Assembly: GCF_013410375.1 (NCBI RefSeq)
Contig: NZ_JACCFL010000001.1
Coordinates: forward strand, 3,720,001-3,784,000
Length of the DNA: 64,000 nt
Direction of reading: 5' to 3'
DNA from: Leifsonia shinshuensis
GTDB lineage: Bacteria; Actinomycetota; Actinomycetes; Actinomycetales; Microbacteriaceae
In this document: positions 61,623 through 64,000 of the stretch, in pieces
Numbering within the stretch: position 1 is the first letter of the stretch
Layout of the letters: each line of letters begins with the position of its first letter
Position numbers and translations under genes: made by a program
Notes under the pieces: generated by a model
Database searches by the model: none
What the model saw: the letters and a program-made list of their open reading frames with translations, nothing else
Told to the model about the DNA's origin: nothing

Positions 61623-62359
61623 CGGCCGCGGCGGCGGGCGGCGTGCCCGAGCCGGCCGTCGTGCAGCTCCAGCACGCGGTCGGCGCGGGCCATCAGCAGC
61701 GGGTCGTGCGTCGTCACCACCGCGGCCACCCCGCCGCCGTGGACGAGGTCGACCAGCAGGTCCATGATCTGCCGGCCGGTGACGCTGTCCAGCTGGCCGG
61801 TCGGCTCGTCCGCGAACAGGAGCGGCGGGTCCGCGGCGAGCGCGCGGGCGATCCCGACGCGCTGCTGCTGGCCTCCGGAGAGCTCGGTCGGCCGCTGGCG
61901 GGCGTGCGCGGCGAGGCCGACCCGGTCGAGGAGCTCCGCGACCCTGGCGTCCCGTTCCATGGGCTCCGTTCCGAGCAGCCGCAGCGGGAGCTCCACGTTC
62001 TCGGCGGCCGACAGCACGGGGATCAGCCCGAAGGACTGGAACACGAACCCCACGTCGCGCTGGCGGAGCCGCACGAGGGCGGCCTCGTCGGCGGTGGCGA
62101 CCTCCACGCCGTTGACGACGACGGTGCCGGAAGTCGGCCGGTCGAGGCCGCTCAGCACGTTGAGCAGCGTGGTCTTGCCCGAGCCGGATCGGCCCTTGAT
62201 GACGACGAGCTCGCCGGCGTGCACCTCCAGCGACGCCTCGGCCAGCGCCACCACGGGGCCCGCCGCGGTGTCGAACACGCGGCTCACGCCGTCGGCGACC
62301 AGCAGCGGCCCTTCCGGCACGGCCTCGGCACGGTCGGTCACGGTGTCGACGCTCGTCAT
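61604..62359 (-). CDS. ABC transporter ATP-binding protein (LolD/MacB type)
   Basis: A 251-residue ATPase. Walker A GRSGSGKTT, signature LSGGQQQR, Walker B LLFADEPTG and the His-switch TTHD are all intact. ATG at 62359 overlaps the preceding ATPase stop (ATGA). The second ATPase in an operon with an FtsX-type permease, it suggests a MacB-like exporter or mechanotransmitter with two different ATPases or two permease sets. Confidence 0.93.
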   Translation of the reverse strand: MTSVDTVTDRAEAVPEGPLLVADGVSRVFDTAAGPVVALAEASLEVHAGELVVIKGRSGSGKTTLLNVLSGLDRPTSGTVVVNGVEVATADEAALVRLRQRDVGFVFQSFGLIPVLSAAENVELPLRLLGTEPMERDARVAELLDRVGLAAHARQRPTELSGGQQQRVGIARALAADPPLLFADEPTGQLDSVTGRQIMDLLVDLVHGGGVAAVVTTHDPLLMARADRVLELHDGRLGHAARRRGRHSAEG

Positions 62360-63360
62360 CGGGCGGCCTCCTGGTCCTGCTGCGACGGGTCCTGCTGGTA
62401 GGTGTCCGGCTGCGACTGCTCCGCGTGGCCGGCCGGCTGGGCGTGCGGCCACACCCCGACGTGGTCGGCCTCCAGCGCCAGCCGGACTCGCTCGCGCATC
62501 CCGAGCGTCGTCAGGTACTCCTGCGGGAGCTGCAGGCGGCCGACCCGGTCGAGCACCGCGTACTCCTCCGCCACGGTGTGCTCGTCGCCCTCCGCGGTGA
62601 CGCCCGTGCGGCGCAGCACCTCGGTGGAGGTGCGGCCGTCGCGGATCCGGACCGTGCGGGCGACGTGCTCGGAGACGGTCGGGTCGTGCGTGACGATCAG
62701 CGTCGTCACCCCGAGCTCGCGGTTGACGCCGCGCATCGCCTCCAGCACCTCCGCGCTGGTCGCCTCGTCCAGCTCGCCGGTCGGCTCGTCGGCCAGGAGG
62801 ACGCGCGGCTCGTTGGCGAGACCCACGGCGATCGCGACGCGCTGCTGCTCGCCGCCGGACAGCTCGGACGGGCGGCGGTCCGCGCAGTGGGCGACCTCCA
62901 GCAGGTCGAGCAGCTCGGCGGAGCGGCGCTCCCGGTCCGGCGTCTTCGCCAGCGACATCGCGAGCGCGAGGTTCTCGCGGGCGGTGAGGTAGCCGAGCAG
63001 GTTGCGGGAGGTCTGCTGCCAGACGAACCCGACCGTGCGCCGGCGGTAGTCCACCCGCTCCCGCGACGACAGGGCGAGGAGGTCGCGGCCGGCGACCGAC
63101 ACCTGCCCGGCGGTCGGCTTGTCCAGGCCGGAGAGGATGCCGAGCAGCGTCGACTTGCCCGAGCCGGACGCTCCGACGATGGCGACGAGCTCGCCGCTGT
63201 CGACGCTGAGGGTGAGGCCCTGGAGCGCCTGCACCTCCACGCCGTCGGCGGTGAAGATGCGCACGAGGTCGGCGCAGCGGATCGCGGCGTCGGCTCGGGT
63301 CGCGGCGTCGGCTCCGGTCGCGGCGGCGCCGAGCACGGTGGGTGTGGTCATCCCGGTCAT
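62356..63360 (-). CDS. ABC transporter ATP-binding protein with AbrB-like C-terminal segment
   Basis: A 334-residue ATPase. Walker A GASGSGKST, signature LSGGEQQR, Walker B LLADEPTG and THD switch lie in the first 245 residues. Residues about 265-308 (YAVLDRVGRLQLPQEYLTTLGMRERVRLAL) match the swapped-hairpin AbrB/SpoVT pattern. A Gln/Asp-rich tail ends the protein. The ATG overlaps the permease stop (ATGA). The DNA-binding-like tail is unusual for an ABC ATPase and might act as a dimerisation element instead. Confidence 0.9.
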   Translation of the reverse strand: MTGMTTPTVLGAAATGADAATRADAAIRCADLVRIFTADGVEVQALQGLTLSVDSGELVAIVGASGSGKSTLLGILSGLDKPTAGQVSVAGRDLLALSSRERVDYRRRTVGFVWQQTSRNLLGYLTARENLALAMSLAKTPDRERRSAELLDLLEVAHCADRRPSELSGGEQQRVAIAVGLANEPRVLLADEPTGELDEATSAEVLEAMRGVNRELGVTTLIVTHDPTVSEHVARTVRIRDGRTSTEVLRRTGVTAEGDEHTVAEEYAVLDRVGRLQLPQEYLTTLGMRERVRLALEADHVGVWPHAQPAGHAEQSQPDTYQQDPSQQDQEAAR

Positions 63361-64000
63361 TGTCCTCCTGTCGTCGGAAGGTCGCCCGCGGCGCGCAGCA
63401 CGGCGGCGGGCGAGGAGCGGCGCGCGCCGGCCAGCGCGACGAGCGTGGCCAGGGCGGCGACCGCCGCGAACCCGGCCAGGGCCGCGGCGCTCAGCCAGGG
63501 GTCCCGCACGATCGCCGGCTGCACCGGGCTGCCGGTGAAGCCGCGGAGGTCGAGCGGGCCGAGAACTACGCCCGGCAGCAGCAGGCCGACGACGGTCCCC
63601 GCGATCAGCCCGACCACCAGCACCGGCCCGAGCTCCCAGGCCAGCACGCCGGCCGTCTGGCGCGCGCTGAAGCCGACCGTGCGCAGGGTGGCGACCAGCC
63701 GGATCCGGGAGGCGGTGTTCATCACCAGCGTGAGCAGCAGAGCGGCCACGCAGAGCAGCGCCGTGAGCGCGATCGAGAGCAGCGCGACCGCCTCGGTGCC
63801 CGCCACGAGCGGCGACGCGTGCAGGGCCGCCCGCTCGGCCACGGCGTCGCCGACGAGGGCGCCCTTCCCGCCGATGCGCGCGAGCGCGGAGTGCACCGCC
63901 GCGGCGTCGGCGCCGGGCGCGAGGGCGACCAGGACGGTCTGCGGGGCGCCGGCGACCTCGCTCGACCGCGGCAGCGTCGAGCGGTCGATGATCGCCCAGC
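63357..64000 (-). CDS. FtsX-like ABC transporter permease (5' end outside window)
   Basis: The last 214 residues of an FtsX/MacB-type permease; the reading frame stays open to the window edge. Three C-terminal helices are visible (AVALLSIALTALLCVAALLLTLVM, LGPVLVVGLIAGTVVGLLLPG, LAGFAAVAALATLVALAG), with the conserved cytoplasmic RLVATLRTVGFSARQ between the first two. First visible gene of the operon with two ATPases. Its start and extracellular domain lie beyond the window. Confidence 0.88.
   Translation of the reverse strand, partial: WAIIDRSTLPRSSEVAGAPQTVLVALAPGADAAAVHSALARIGGKGALVGDAVAERAALHASPLVAGTEAVALLSIALTALLCVAALLLTLVMNTASRIRLVATLRTVGFSARQTAGVLAWELGPVLVVGLIAGTVVGLLLPGVVLGPLDLRGFTGSPVQPAIVRDPWLSAAALAGFAAVAALATLVALAGARRSSPAAVLRAAGDLPTTGGQ

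Overview
The window is a high-GC actinobacterial chromosome segment. The ribosomal/NusG/SecE block with an adjacent tRNA-Trp, the long acidic N-terminal extension of NusG, the MurB/HadA/HadB order and the many GTG starts all point to Actinobacteria. The sugar-scavenging gene content suggests Microbacteriaceae (Leifsonia-like); that family assignment is inference, since no rRNA gene is present.

Positions 1-7208 hold a sugar-oxidation locus. It has four Gfo/Idh/MocA dehydrogenases, a xylose-isomerase-like epimerase/isomerase, a ThuA-domain protein and a divergent ROK repressor. The set resembles ThuA/ThuB-type and 3-keto-sugar pathways. Positions 7244-12572 carry miscellaneous genes: a YqaJ-type nuclease, a DUF998 membrane protein, an MDR oxidoreductase, a GNAT acetyltransferase and a secreted sedolisin. 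Positions 12760-15445 are the housekeeping block rplA, rplK, nusG, secE and tRNA-Trp (all minus strand). Positions 15570-19746 form a PspC/LiaF-like envelope-stress locus: LuxR-type regulator and PspC histidine kinase on minus, PspC/LiaF-like membrane protein on plus.

Positions 20152-29882 are an exopolysaccharide locus: nucleotidyltransferase-like protein, polyprenyl-phosphate sugar transferase, LCP ligase, low-molecular-weight tyrosine phosphatase, HprK-like P-loop protein, PqqD-like protein, Wzc-like tyrosine kinase, Wzy-like polymerase and a GT4 glycosyltransferase. Positions 29991-34603 hold a small hypothetical gene, a RecQ helicase with a phosphoribosyltransferase-like tail, and hadA-hadB-murB. 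Between hadA and the next ROK regulator lies an unannotated 27-codon gene (34729-34812) with its own promoter, operator-like palindrome, ribosome-binding site and terminator. It encodes a peptide ending in a Cys-Asp-Ser-Cys-Gln motif and is the most novel item I see.

Positions 35096-43599 are an amino-sugar-type uptake locus (ROK regulator, BadF-type sugar kinase, ABC importer, SIS-domain protein), followed by a divergent S-adenosylhomocysteinase-like protein and an IclR regulator. Positions 43618-59101 are a fucoside/galactoside utilisation locus: GH95, GH36, secreted GH27, two esterases and an LplABC-type importer, flanked by two paralogous ROK regulators. The window ends with a Ppx/GppA phosphatase, a TetR/DUF4386 pair sharing two palindromic operators, and a two-ATPase plus FtsX-type export system that is cut by the window edge.

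No rRNA, CRISPR array, transposase, integrase or prophage is visible.
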